Source of the DNA: Actinophytocola sp963729115
GTDB lineage: Bacteria > Actinomycetota > Actinomycetes > Mycobacteriales > Pseudonocardiaceae
Direction: 5' to 3'
DNA length: 64,000 bases
Assembly (NCBI GenBank): GCA_963729115.1
Contig: CAVSMR010000003.1
Location: 62,001-126,000, forward strand
The translations under genes were made by a program, and so were the position numbers. How positions within the stretch are numbered: position 1 is the stretch's first letter; every line of letters begins with the position of its first letter. The notes beneath the pieces are model-generated. The model did no database searches. It was given only the letters and a program-made list of their open reading frames with translations, and was not told the DNA's origin. Positions 1 through 9,716 of the stretch are shown here, piece by piece.

Positions 1-3000
1 CGACCAATCAGGACGGCGCCAGCACCGATCTCACCGCGCCGAATGGGCCTGCGCAGCAGCGGGTGATTCGTCGGGCGTTGGATAGCGCTGGTTTGTCGGT
101 GGGTGATGTTGATGTGGTGGAGGGGCATGGGACGGGGACTCGGTTGGGGGATCCGATTGAGGCGCAGGCGTTGTTGGCGACGTATGGGCGGGGTCGGCCT
201 GTTGGTCGGCCGTTGTGGTTGGGGTCGTTGAAGTCGAATCTTGGTCATACGCAGGCGGCTGCGGGGGTGGCTGGGGTGTTGAAGATGGTGTTGGCGTTGT
301 GGCATGGGGTGTTGCCCAGGTCGTTGTATGCCGAGCAGCCGAGTCCGCATGTGGATTGGTCTGGTGGTGGGGTGCGGTTGTTGGCTGAGCAGCGGGAGTG
401 GCCTGAGGTGGGTAGGCCGCGTCGGGCCGGGGTGTCGGCGTTCGGGATCAGTGGTACCAATGCTCACCTCATCCTCGAACAAGCCCCGCCCGACACCCGA
501 CTCTCGACTGCTCTGGACACCGCCGTCCACCGGCACGGCGCGACCGGGCGCATGCCATGGCTGCTCTCGGGAAAGACCCAGGCCGCCCTTCGGGCCCAGG
601 CGACCCGCCTTTCGGCCTACCTCGACGATCACCCGGACTCCGCGCCCGCGGACGTCGGGCAGCAGCTGGCGACCACTCGCGCGGCATTCGCGCATCGTGC
701 GGCCATCGTCGGTACGAGCCACCACGACTTCCGCGCGGGCGTCGTCGCGCTAGCCGCTGGCGGTGATGCTCCCGGACTGGTCCGCGGAACCGCTGTTGGT
801 GCTGGTGGGTTGGGGTTTGTGTTCGCCGGTCAGGGAAGTCAGTGGTGGGGGATGGGGCGTGGGTTGGGGGGTTTCGCGGGTGTAGTGGATGACGTGTGTG
901 CGGTCGTGGATCCCTTGGTGGGTTTCTCGGTGCGGGACGTGATGTTCGGGTCGGCTGGCGGGGTGGGTGTGCTGGATCGGACCGGGTTCGCCCAGCCGGC
1001 GTTGTTCGTGCTCGAGGTGGCGTTGTTGCGGTTGCTGGAGCGGTGGGGGGTTGTGCCGGAGTTGGTGGTTGGCCACTCGGTGGGGGAGGTGGCCGCTGCG
1101 CATGCGGCGGGCGTGTTGTCGTTGGCGGATGCGGCGACGCTGGTGGCGACCCGGGCCCGGTTGATGGACGCACTGCCGGCCGGCGGGGCGATGGTGGCGG
1201 TGCGTGCGGAGCAGGCGCAGGTGTCGCCGTTCTTGGCCGACTGCGGAGGTCGGGTGGTGATAGCCGCGGTCAACGGGCCGGCATCGGTGGTGATCTCAGG
1301 GGATGAGGACGCGGTGCTGCGGGTCACCGCCCAACTACGCGAACACGGACACCGGAGCAGCCGGCTCCGGGTCAGCCACGCCTTCCACTCGCCGCGGATG
1401 GCTCCGATGCTCGAGGAGTTCGGTCAGGTAGTTGCCGGGTTGTCTTTCACCGCACCGAAAGTTCCGATGGTGTCCACGGTCAGCGGGACGCTGGCCAGTG
1501 CCGAGCAACTGTGCACACCGGACTATTGGGTGCGGCAGGTGCACCAGCCGGTCCGGTTCCACGACGCGATCGGTGCCGCTGTGGCGGACCAGGATGTCAC
1601 CTGTCTTCTGGAACTGGGGCCCGATGCGGCGCTCTCGGCCATGATCACCGACTGCGTGGCCGAATCCGGCCGGGCCGACAAGACCACGGTGGTATCCACC
1701 TTGCGCGGCCGCCGCCACGACGAGCCGCAGGCCCTGTCCACCGCACTGGCACAGCTGCACGTCCACGGCCACGGCCCGGATTGGCATGCCGTCCACGCCG
1801 AACACCACCCCAACCGGCTGGACCTGCCCACCTACGCCTTTCAACACCAACACTACTGGCTGACCACCCACACCCCCACCGACCACGACGCCGACCGAAG
1901 CGGTGCCCGCTTCTGGGAGGCGCTCGACCGCCACGACACGTCCGCCCTGACGACCATGACAGGCATGGACGTCGACCGGCCCTTCCGGGACGTGATACCG
2001 GCACTGTCCACATGGCATCGCCAGCAGCTCGACCTCGAGGTGGTCGACTCGTGGCGATACCAGGTGGTGTGGAATGCGATCTCCGCGCCGCGGCGCACGA
2101 ACCTGGCGGACACCTGGCTGCTCGTCGCGGCCGAGGGGGCCGCCGATGACCTCGTGTCCGCCTGCCGCAACGGACTGCGCACCCGCGGCGCTGAGGTGAT
2201 CACGATCGCGGTCACCGGTGACGATCGGGCCGCCCTGATCCAGCGGCTGCACGACACGGCAACCGGCGACGCTCGGTCCCGTATCTCCGGCGTACTCTCG
2301 CTCCTCGCGCTCGACGAACGGGCCGCGCCAGGATCGGCGCAGACACCGGTGGGCTTCGCCGGAACCCTGGCTCTGGTCCAGGCGCTCACCGCCGTCGGTG
2401 TCGAGGCGCCGCTGTGGTGCGTTACCCGCGGCGCCGTCTCTGTGGACGGATCCGCACAGCCGAACAACGCGTTGCAGGCATTGGTATGGGGATTCGGCCG
2501 GGTGGCGGCGCTGGAACAACCCCAGACCTGGGGCGGCCTCGTTGACCTGCCGGCAGACGTCGACGAACGGACGCTCGACCAGCTCGTCGGCGCGATCGCC
2601 GTGCCAGGCGAGGAGACCGAGTTCGCGATCCGTCCCACCGGGGTCCTCGTACCCAGACTTGTGCGCGCGCCCCTCGGTGATGTCCAGCGACGATGGAGTC
2701 CGGAAGGGACGGTGCTGGTCACCGGTGGGACGGGCGGCGTCGGTGCCGAGATCGCCCGCTGGCTGGCCCGCGAAGGCGCGACACGCATCGTGCTGGCCAG
2801 TCGCCGAGGACCAGCCGCCCGGGGAGCCGGCGAACTGACGAACGAGCTGCGTGACCTGGGCGCCGATGCGCAGGTGCACGCGTGCGACATCGCCGACCGG
2901 GCAGCACTCGCGCGGCTGCTGGCCGAGGCGTGCGACGACCCACCGCTGACCGCGGTCATGCACGCGGCCGGGGTGATCGACGATGGTGTGATCGAGACGC

Positions 3001-3956
3001 TGACCGCGCAACGGTGTGCCGCCGTCTTCCGCCCGAAGGTGCACGGGGCTCTGAACCTCGACGACCTCACCCGCGACAAGGGTCTCTCGGCATTCGTGCT
3101 GTTCTCCTCGGCCGCCGGCACGCTGGGCAACCTCGGACAGGCCGCCTACGCCGCGGCGAACGCATTCCTGGACTCGCTGGCGCAGCACCGCAGGGCCAAC
3201 GGGCTTGTGGCGACGTCTGTGGCCTGGGGTGCGTGGGACGGCGACGGGATGGCAGGCACCGCAGCGGCCGCACGACGGGTCAGCCAGCTGGGAGTCAGTC
3301 CCATGTCGCGGCGGTTGGCGACCGTCGCGCTGCGACGCGAACTCGACCGCGGTGCTACTGGCGCCTTGCTCAGCGACATCGACTGGGGACGATTCACGCG
3401 TGCCGGCGCAACCCGCCCGGTCAGCCTGGCCAGGGACCTTCCCGAGGTCCGCAAGTCCATTGCGGACGTTGCCGTTGCGGCAGACAAGACCACGCCGGCA
3501 CCGCAGCTGTTGGCCCAGGAGTTGGCCGCACTCGCGACACCAGACCAACACGACCTGCTCGTGGAACTGGTGCGCACGCAGGCAGCCACTGTCCTCGGTC
3601 TCGGCTCCGCCGACACGCTGTCACCGGCAACAGCGTTCACCGAATTGGGCCTCGACTCGATGGCATCCGTCCGGCTCAGAAACCGGCTGGGCGAGGCGAC
3701 GGGGCTACGGATACCTATCACCCTGTTCTTGGAACAAGCCACCGCGGACTCGCTCGCCGGTTACCTGCGATCGAGGATCGGCGGCCGGGTTCCCGTCGAG
3801 GCCCAACGTGCTCCGCCCGGCCACGAACACCGGATGTCCACAGTAGACGAGGGTGTCCCGGCTTCGATCGATGACATGGATGCCGCGGACCTCGTGAACA
3901 TGGCTACCGAGCTCTCGAGGCCCCCCACCGTAGGAAACCACCATGACAACGCCTGA
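1..3956 (+). CDS. Modular type I polyketide synthase, 3' part (KS end-AT-KR-ACP)
   Basis: The gene enters from the left. The first in-frame codons (from base 3) already encode the KS motif NQDGAS, so the true start lies outside the window. Domains in order are the KS C-terminus with EAHGTGT-type and NLGH motifs (to about base 480); an AT with GQGSQ (about 832), GHSVGE (about 1075) and HAFHS (1377-1391); a KR with an NADPH-binding TGGTGGVG segment (about 2720), an LDD-like IDD motif, and catalytic Ser, Tyr (YAAAN) and Asn; and an ACP with LGLDSMAS (Ser codon 3657-3659). HAFH in the AT is typical of malonyl-CoA specificity. The IDD motif without the A-type Trp suggests a B-type KR, giving a beta-hydroxy intermediate. 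No DH or ER is seen. The C-terminal tail (SIDDMDAADLVNMA) looks like a docking domain that would hand the chain to the next protein, whose start codon overlaps this gene by 14 bases. Confidence 0.95.
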   Translation, partial: TNQDGASTDLTAPNGPAQQRVIRRALDSAGLSVGDVDVVEGHGTGTRLGDPIEAQALLATYGRGRPVGRPLWLGSLKSNLGHTQAAAGVAGVLKMVLALWHGVLPRSLYAEQPSPHVDWSGGGVRLLAEQREWPEVGRPRRAGVSAFGISGTNAHLILEQAPPDTRLSTALDTAVHRHGATGRMPWLLSGKTQAALRAQATRLSAYLDDHPDSAPADVGQQLATTRAAFAHRAAIVGTSHHDFRAGVVALAAGGDAPGLVRGTAVGAGGLGFVFAGQGSQWWGMGRGLGGFAGVVDDVCAVVDPLVGFSVRDVMFGSAGGVGVLDRTGFAQPALFVLEVALLRLLERWGVVPELVVGHSVGEVAAAHAAGVLSLADAATLVATRARLMDALPAGGAMVAVRAEQAQVSPFLADCGGRVVIAAVNGPASVVISGDEDAVLRVTAQLREHGHRSSRLRVSHAFHSPRMAPMLEEFGQVVAGLSFTAPKVPMVSTVSGTLASAEQLCTPDYWVRQVHQPVRFHDAIGAAVADQDVTCLLELGPDAALSAMITDCVAESGRADKTTVVSTLRGRRHDEPQALSTALAQLHVHGHGPDWHAVHAEHHPNRLDLPTYAFQHQHYWLTTHTPTDHDADRSGARFWEALDRHDTSALTTMTGMDVDRPFRDVIPALSTWHRQQLDLEVVDSWRYQVVWNAISAPRRTNLADTWLLVAAEGAADDLVSACRNGLRTRGAEVITIAVTGDDRAALIQRLHDTATGDARSRISGVLSLLALDERAAPGSAQTPVGFAGTLALVQALTAVGVEAPLWCVTRGAVSVDGSAQPNNALQALVWGFGRVAALEQPQTWGGLVDLPADVDERTLDQLVGAIAVPGEETEFAIRPTGVLVPRLVRAPLGDVQRRWSPEGTVLVTGGTGGVGAEIARWLAREGATRIVLASRRGPAARGAGELTNELRDLGADAQVHACDIADRAALARLLAEACDDPPLTAVMHAAGVIDDGVIETLTAQRCAAVFRPKVHGALNLDDLTRDKGLSAFVLFSSAAGTLGNLGQAAYAAANAFLDSLAQHRRANGLVATSVAWGAWDGDGMAGTAAAARRVSQLGVSPMSRRLATVALRRELDRGATGALLSDIDWGRFTRAGATRPVSLARDLPEVRKSIADVAVAADKTTPAPQLLAQELAALATPDQHDLLVELVRTQAATVLGLGSADTLSPATAFTELGLDSMASVRLRNRLGEATGLRIPITLFLEQATADSLAGYLRSRIGGRVPVEAQRAPPGHEHRMSTVDEGVPASIDDMDAADLVNMATELSRPPTVGNHHDNA

Positions 3957-6426
3957 AAGCCTGGTGGAAGCGCTGCGCGCCGCCCTGAAGGAGAGCGAAC
4001 GGCTCAGGCAGGTCAACATCGAGTTGGCCGCCGCATCCACCGAACCCATCGCCATCGTCGGCATGGACTGTCGGTTTGCCGGCGGCGTCAGTTCGCCGGA
4101 CCAGCTGTGGGATCTGGTCGTGACCGGAGGGGACGCGGTCACGGGGTTCCCCGCCGACCGGGGATGGGACGTCGAAGCGATGTACGCCCCATTCCCCGGA
4201 AGCCCGGGAAAGAGCTTCGTACGAGAGGGAGCCCTTATCGAGGGGGTGGCCGACTTCGACGCGGAGTTCTTCGGCATCAGCCCCGCCCAGGCGCTGGTCC
4301 TCGATCCGCAGCAGCGACTGCTCCTGGAAGTGACGTGGACGGCAATGGAACGGGCTGGCATCGACCCCTCCTCGCTACGGGGGAGCCGAACCGGCGTCTT
4401 CACGGGAATCGCCTATCTCTACTACAACTACGGCACCTACTTCTACGACGCCCCGGAGACCGAAGGGGATCGCTACCTGGGCAACGCCAACAATCTCGCC
4501 GCTGGGCGGGTTGCGCGCACCTTCGGGTTCGAGGGCCCTGCCGTCACCCTGGACACGGGGTGTTCGTCCTCGCTGGTGGCCCTCCACCTGGCCTGCCAGG
4601 CCCTGCGATCGGGCGAGTGCTCGCTGGCGCTGGTCGGCGGCGCGACGATCATGCCTCATCCGGGTGCCTTCGTCGAGTTCAGCCGGTATCCCTTCCCTGG
4701 CTTGATAGCGCCCGACGGGCGTAGCAAGGCCTTCTCCGCGGACGCGGATGGGATCGGGTTCTCCGAGGGCGTCGCCGTGGTACTCCTCGAGCGCCTGAGC
4801 CACGCCCGCGCGAACAACCATCAGATCCTGGCCGTCGTGCGAGGAAGTGCCGTCAACCAGGACGGCGCGAAGAGCGGCTTCGAGACACCGCGGGGGCACG
4901 CCCAACAGCGCGTGATCGAGCAGGCGTTGACCAACGCACGCCTGCGCGCCGACCAGATCGATGCCGTCGAGGCGCATGGCACGGGCACGTCCTTCGGTGA
5001 TGCGATCGAGGCCGAAGCCATCCTGGCGACATACGGCCAGAATCGTCCGGATGATCGACCCGTCTGGCTGGGCTCGATCAAGTCGAACATCGGCCACAGT
5101 CAAGCCGCCGCGTGCCTGGCCGGGGTCATCAAGATGGTGTTGGCCATGCGGCATGGGTTGCTGCCCAAGACCTTGCATGCCGACCCGCCCTCGGCACAGG
5201 TTGACTGGTCCGCCGGCGCGGCACGGCTGTTGACCAGCGCGAAACGATGGCCGGTGACCGGTCGACCCCGGCGTGTGGCGGTGAACTCATACGGGGTCAG
5301 CGGAACCAACGGCCACCTGATACTCGAGCAGGCGCCCGTGTCGGCTCACCACGGCGAGGGCCCGGCCGTAGAACCCGTGGGCGACAACGGCTGGATGGCC
5401 GGGCTCGACATCCCGTGGCTGCTGTCGGCCAGGACCGCTTCGGGACTGCGCGAGCAGGCCAGCAGGCTACGAGCGCACGTCGACGCTGACCCTGAGCTCG
5501 ACATCGTGGCTACGGCCAACGCACTCGCGACGACCCGGGCATCCCTTCCGTACCGTGGCGTGGTTACCGCTCGGCACCGCGAAGCATTCGTTCGCGGGCT
5601 GGCCGCCGTGGAGAACGGCGATCCGGGTGAGACGGTCAGCGAGGGTAGAGCCGTGGACGGCAGGCTCGCTTTCCTGTTCTGCGCCGGCAGCACGCGGCGC
5701 GTCGAGATGGACGCCCGAGCCGCGAGGAGACTTTGGCCGTTCATTGTGGACATTGAGCCCGGAGCCGTCGTCGCGCCGGATCCGCCCCTGTCCCACTCGG
5801 TCACTGGGTTTCAGCTCCAAGCGGCGCTTGCTGGGCTGCTGGGGGGCTGGGGCGTGAGACCTGACTGCGTCATGGGTGAGTCGCTGGGCCTGCTGGTCGC
5901 GGCCGGCGTCGCGGGAGCTGTCCCGGCGAGCACCGCGACAGCTGCCTGTCACGCCTTGGTGGCCGGAACGGGCATCGGAAGCCTGCCGGCGGCCGGCGGG
6001 ATCGTCGAGACACCCATCTATGCGACGAACGGCCGCCGGGTGCACGCCCAGGACCTCTCCGATGGGAGCGACCTGCGGGAGCTGCTCGGGCTGGGCCGAC
6101 CGAGACCTGACCTCGATGTCCTGCGGGCGCACGGCGTCAGCACCGTCGTGGCGTTCGGAGGTGGTGGGACGATCGCCGTACACCGGCTCGATGAGCACGC
6201 GGCCGCGGACGGCTCGGCAGCTGAGCTGGTGCCGGACGGGCCCGACCAGCCCCTCACGTCAGACGTCTTCCTGAAGACGTTGGCCGCGCTGTACACGTGC
6301 GGCGTGGCGGCCAACTGGTACGCCATCTTCGCGGATGCCGGCCCGCGTCGGGTCCACCTGCCGACCTACGCCTTCCAGCGAAAGCGGTACTGGCCCACGG
6401 GTCCGAGCGACGTCTCCCAGAAGTAG
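3943..6426 (+). CDS. Stand-alone ketosynthase with collapsed acyltransferase and no carrier domain
   Basis: This 827-residue protein starts with a short charged helical N-terminal docking segment. A full KS follows with catalytic Cys207 (in DTGCSSSLV, where DTACSSS is usual), His345 (EAHGTGT) and His385 (NIGHSQ), so the KS triad is intact. Downstream the AT is decayed. The GQGSQ oxyanion motif is replaced by CAGSTRR. The nucleophile motif GHSxG reads GESLG (Ser647). The segment holding the catalytic His is missing, yet the usual post-AT linker VHLPTYAFQ survives at the end. There is no KR or ACP. Its docking helix suggests it takes the chain from the preceding module. Inference: it acts in chain transfer, release or C-C bond formation on a carrier supplied in trans. 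Discrete KS-like proteins have been proposed for such steps in polyether pathways. A dead module remnant is the alternative. Confidence 0.85.
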   Translation: MTTPESLVEALRAALKESERLRQVNIELAAASTEPIAIVGMDCRFAGGVSSPDQLWDLVVTGGDAVTGFPADRGWDVEAMYAPFPGSPGKSFVREGALIEGVADFDAEFFGISPAQALVLDPQQRLLLEVTWTAMERAGIDPSSLRGSRTGVFTGIAYLYYNYGTYFYDAPETEGDRYLGNANNLAAGRVARTFGFEGPAVTLDTGCSSSLVALHLACQALRSGECSLALVGGATIMPHPGAFVEFSRYPFPGLIAPDGRSKAFSADADGIGFSEGVAVVLLERLSHARANNHQILAVVRGSAVNQDGAKSGFETPRGHAQQRVIEQALTNARLRADQIDAVEAHGTGTSFGDAIEAEAILATYGQNRPDDRPVWLGSIKSNIGHSQAAACLAGVIKMVLAMRHGLLPKTLHADPPSAQVDWSAGAARLLTSAKRWPVTGRPRRVAVNSYGVSGTNGHLILEQAPVSAHHGEGPAVEPVGDNGWMAGLDIPWLLSARTASGLREQASRLRAHVDADPELDIVATANALATTRASLPYRGVVTARHREAFVRGLAAVENGDPGETVSEGRAVDGRLAFLFCAGSTRRVEMDARAARRLWPFIVDIEPGAVVAPDPPLSHSVTGFQLQAALAGLLGGWGVRPDCVMGESLGLLVAAGVAGAVPASTATAACHALVAGTGIGSLPAAGGIVETPIYATNGRRVHAQDLSDGSDLRELLGLGRPRPDLDVLRAHGVSTVVAFGGGGTIAVHRLDEHAAADGSAAELVPDGPDQPLTSDVFLKTLAALYTCGVAANWYAIFADAGPRRVHLPTYAFQRKRYWPTGPSDVSQK

Positions 6427-7944
6427 GTGCTGAACGTGGCTTCAGATCAACGTATCGGACGTCCGAATACCAGGAGGACAGCCCGTGAGCGCATTGATCT
6501 GCTCATGGATCAGGGCTCCTTTGTGGAGATGGGGGCGCTCGTGCGGCACCGCTCGAACATCGGTGGGAACAACGACAAGCGGCCCGTCGGCGATGCCGTC
6601 GTGACCGGTTACGGAGAAGTCGACGGCCGCACGGTCTGCGTCTTCGCTCAGGAGTTCTCGGTGTTCGGCGGCACGCTGGGCGAGGTGGTCGGAGAGAAGA
6701 TCGTAAAGATCATGGACCTGGCCGCCGAGATCCGTAGCCCGATCGTCGGGATCAATGACAGCGCGGGCGGCCGCATCCAGGAAGGCGTCGTGGCGCAGCG
6801 ATGGTACGGCGAGATCTTCGCCCGCAATGTGTGGCTGTCCGGCATGGTCCCGCAAATTTCATTGATCCTGGGACCCTGTGCGGGTGGGGCCGTCTACTCG
6901 CCGGCCCTCACGGACTTCGTCATCATGGTGGACCGCACGTCGCACATGTTCGTCACGGGCCCGGTCGTGGTCAAGAGCGTGTCGGGTGAGGACATCGGGC
7001 TCGAAGAGCTCGGCGGGGCACGCGTCCACAACACCAAGTCGGGAAACGCCCACCACATCGCCCACGATGAGCGGAGTGCGATCCGGTACGCCAGACGGCT
7101 GTTGTCGTTCCTCCCGGCGAACAACAAGGCCACGCCCAGGCGTATCAACGACCCTCCCGGCAGCGGTCCGCCGCGGGTGGAGGGAACCGCGACGGATCAA
7201 GAACTGAACGCGCTGACCAGCGAACCCTACGACATGCACAAGGTCATTGCGCTGATCCTGGACCACGACGAGTTCCTCGAGATTCAGCCGCTGTTCGCAC
7301 CGAACATCCTCGTCGGCTTCGGCCGAGTCGACGGCCGGTCGGTGGGAGTCGTGGCCAACCAGCCGAACCGGACGGCCGGCTGGATCGACGTCGATGGCAG
7401 TGACAAGGCCGCCAGGTTCGTGAGGACCTGCGACGCCTTCAACCTGCCGGTGCTGTCCCTGGTCGACGTCCCCGGCTTCCTGCCCGGCGCCGGCCAGGAG
7501 TGGAGTAGCGCCGCCCGGTGCGGCGGGAAACTCCTCTATGCCTACGCCGAAGCGACGGTACCGCTGGTAACGGTGATCGTCGGCAAGGCGTATGGCGCCG
7601 GTTATGAGGCGATGGGTTCCAAACACCTCGGAGCCGACGTCAATCTCGCCTGGCCCGCGGCCCGGATCGCGGTCGCGAGCCCGGACAGTGTCGTAGAGAT
7701 CATCCACCGGCAGACCCTCGACGCGGCGACAGCGGCCGGTCAGGACACCGGCGCCCTTCGGGCGTGCCTTCGCCGCGCTTACGAGGACGCGGTCTGTGTG
7801 CCCCAGGTCGCCGCCGAGCGCGGCTACATCGACTCGGTCATCGCACCTTCGTCCACTCGTGATCACGTACGCCGGTCACTTCGGATGCTCAGCGGCAAAC
7901 AGCGGGAGTTGGCCATCAGAAAGCATGACAATATCCCACTCTAG
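6427..7944 (+). CDS. Acyl-CoA carboxylase carboxyltransferase (beta) subunit, PccB/AccD-like
   Basis: This is the biotin-dependent carboxyltransferase subunit of about 505 residues, which moves CO2 from carboxybiotin to acetyl-, propionyl- or a longer acyl-CoA to make PKS extender units. Family landmarks are TARERIDLLMDQGSFVE near the N-terminus, GGRIQEGV, the SLILGPCAGGAVYSPA acyl-CoA-binding segment and the C-terminal GKAYGAGYEAMGSKHLGADVNLAWP region. Family members usually have GGAYDVM where this has AGYEAM, which may reflect altered acyl specificity. The start is GTG 6427 or GTG 6436. The N-terminus is short for the family because the frame is closed directly upstream by the TAG (6424-6426) of the ketosynthase, which lies in the same frame. 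No biotinylated alpha subunit is present nearby, so one encoded elsewhere must serve. Position in the operon indicates precursor supply for the polyketide. Confidence 0.93.
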   Translation: MLNVASDQRIGRPNTRRTARERIDLLMDQGSFVEMGALVRHRSNIGGNNDKRPVGDAVVTGYGEVDGRTVCVFAQEFSVFGGTLGEVVGEKIVKIMDLAAEIRSPIVGINDSAGGRIQEGVVAQRWYGEIFARNVWLSGMVPQISLILGPCAGGAVYSPALTDFVIMVDRTSHMFVTGPVVVKSVSGEDIGLEELGGARVHNTKSGNAHHIAHDERSAIRYARRLLSFLPANNKATPRRINDPPGSGPPRVEGTATDQELNALTSEPYDMHKVIALILDHDEFLEIQPLFAPNILVGFGRVDGRSVGVVANQPNRTAGWIDVDGSDKAARFVRTCDAFNLPVLSLVDVPGFLPGAGQEWSSAARCGGKLLYAYAEATVPLVTVIVGKAYGAGYEAMGSKHLGADVNLAWPAARIAVASPDSVVEIIHRQTLDAATAAGQDTGALRACLRRAYEDAVCVPQVAAERGYIDSVIAPSSTRDHVRRSLRMLSGKQRELAIRKHDNIPL

Positions 7945-7970
7945 AAATCTCTAGCCTTAAGGACGGAGCC

Positions 7971-9185
7971 ATGACGATTACTTCGGCGCCTGACATCATG
8001 TCACCGGCGTTTCATGTCAATCCCTATCCTGCCTATCAGATATTTCGCGATCATCACCCAGTATTTTGGGACGAGCGGTTAGGCGGCTACCTGGTCAGCC
8101 GAAACGCGGACGTCGAGCGGATCCTCAAGAACGCGGAGATCTTTTCCAGCAGAGGCTGGGCGGACCAGTTCGGTGCGGTCATCGGCCGCACCCTTCTCGA
8201 GATGGACGGCGCCGAGCACGTCGCCCACCGTCGCATCATCGCACGCCCCTTCCACGGCCACGGCCTGGCCGAGGTGGCTACCCAGTCCGTGGCCGAGATG
8301 TCGCGCCAGCTGATCGACAGCTTCGCCGAAAGCGGAAGTGGTGACCTCTCGGACCGCTTCAATCGGCGGCTCCCGGTAGGCGTCATCATCCACATCCTTG
8401 GGCTGCCGTCGAAAGACTGGGAGAGATTCCAGGGGTGGTATCGCACCTATGTGGCATTTTTCGGGAATTTTGCCGGCGACCCAGATATCGCCGCCGCCGG
8501 GTTGAGCGCGCGAGACCAGCTGTTCGACTATTTCGGAGACCTCATCGATCAGCGCCGTCGCGCCCCGACCGGCGATCTGATCTCCACCCTCTGTACCGCC
8601 ACGGTGGACGGTGTTCAGATGACGGACGCGGAAATCAAGTCATTCAGCGCATTGTTGCTCACCGGAGGCGGCGAGACGACGGAAAAGGCGCTGGACAACC
8701 TCATCTGCAACCTACTCGACAACCCCGATCAGTTGGCCGCCGTCGCAGCTGACCCAGAACTGATCAAGTACGCCCTCGCCGAGAGTCTCCGCTTCACCCC
8801 GGTGCTACACATCCTCACCAGAGAGACCAACGAGGCTGTCACACTCTCCGGTGTATCGATTCCGGCCAACACCAAGGTATTCCCCTTGATCGGCGCCACC
8901 GGCCGGGATCCTGCCCGATTCCAGAACCCGGACACCTTCGACATCCGACGTGCTGACCTCGATGTCAGCCGCGCCTTCGGCGGCGCTGCGGATCACATGA
9001 TGTTCGGTGCCGGGCGCCACTTCTGTGTGGGCTCACTCCTCGCCAAAGTGGAGGTGGAGACTGGCATGAAGGACATCCTGTCAAGACTGCCCAACCTCCG
9101 ATACCAGCCAGGTTTTCGACCCCGCCACGCCGGCATCTTCGCCCGCGGCCCCGAGCAAGTACAGCTGCAGTGGGACGTTCGCTGA
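7971..9185 (+). CDS. Cytochrome P450
   Basis: A bacterial class I soluble P450 of 404 residues. It has an I-helix oxygen-binding segment (LLTGGGETTEK), the K-helix ExxR motif at Glu271-Arg274 (ESLR), and the heme loop FGAGRHFCVG with Cys352 as the thiolate ligand. ATG 7971 is preceded by a good ribosome site (AAGGACGGAG). It lies 26 bases after the carboxylase gene in the same direction and is the last gene of the PKS operon, so it is probably a tailoring hydroxylase or epoxidase acting on the polyketide. No ferredoxin gene is adjacent. Substrate and position cannot be read from sequence. Confidence 0.95.
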   Translation: MTITSAPDIMSPAFHVNPYPAYQIFRDHHPVFWDERLGGYLVSRNADVERILKNAEIFSSRGWADQFGAVIGRTLLEMDGAEHVAHRRIIARPFHGHGLAEVATQSVAEMSRQLIDSFAESGSGDLSDRFNRRLPVGVIIHILGLPSKDWERFQGWYRTYVAFFGNFAGDPDIAAAGLSARDQLFDYFGDLIDQRRRAPTGDLISTLCTATVDGVQMTDAEIKSFSALLLTGGGETTEKALDNLICNLLDNPDQLAAVAADPELIKYALAESLRFTPVLHILTRETNEAVTLSGVSIPANTKVFPLIGATGRDPARFQNPDTFDIRRADLDVSRAFGGAADHMMFGAGRHFCVGSLLAKVEVETGMKDILSRLPNLRYQPGFRPRHAGIFARGPEQVQLQWDVR

Positions 9186-9716
9186 CGACGCTCGCGCGAC
9201 GGGGCAGATCTCCGCTCAAGCGCGGCGGGATGGACGGATCAGCCATACGGCACCGAATCCAGTCAGCGCCCTGCGCGCGACGAGCGGTCGCGGCCGTGGA
9301 CCCGCGGTCTAGTTGAAGCCGCCGCACGCAGCGGCGAACGCTCGCAGCGGCTCGGCGTACTCGTCCGCGGACGTCTACGCCCAGGAGATATGCGTTGCGG
9401 TGCTCGGCGCGCTCTGCCGGTACAACGACGAACCCGAGTCGTTGCTGCCGTTACCGGCGCGGCGGGGAGAGCGCCAGATACCGACAGGGGCGGTCGAGAC
9501 GCACCCGGGCGAAGACCTCCTCGTCATCACCTTTCTTGGCGGCGAGGCGGTTACGCCAGAACCGCGGCACGTCAAGGGGTTCGTCGACGCGCTCACTCGG
9601 CCACGGCGGATCCTGGCCATGCCGTCGTTGATCTGGACGACAAGACCGCGCCGATGGCCGGTCTGGATAGGGGGACAACCGTCCGGGGAACCGTTTGTTT
9701 CACTGGCGCGGCGCGC
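9186..9716. other. Region without a confident gene between the PKS cluster and the exchanger gene
   Basis: About 530 bases between the P450 and the convergent exchanger gene. A frame open from TTG 9313 to 9741 on the plus strand and a shorter minus-strand frame (9451-9678) both look only partly coding, and the plus frame runs into the antisense of the exchanger. I recognise neither product. It may be a decayed gene or simply intergenic DNA marking the right edge of the biosynthetic cluster. Confidence 0.4.

Noticed and set aside
1335..3551. Minus-strand open frame of 738 codons antisense to the PKS
   Set aside because: It mirrors codon bias of the real gene, has no start context or family motif, and lies wholly under a convincing KS-AT-KR-ACP gene.
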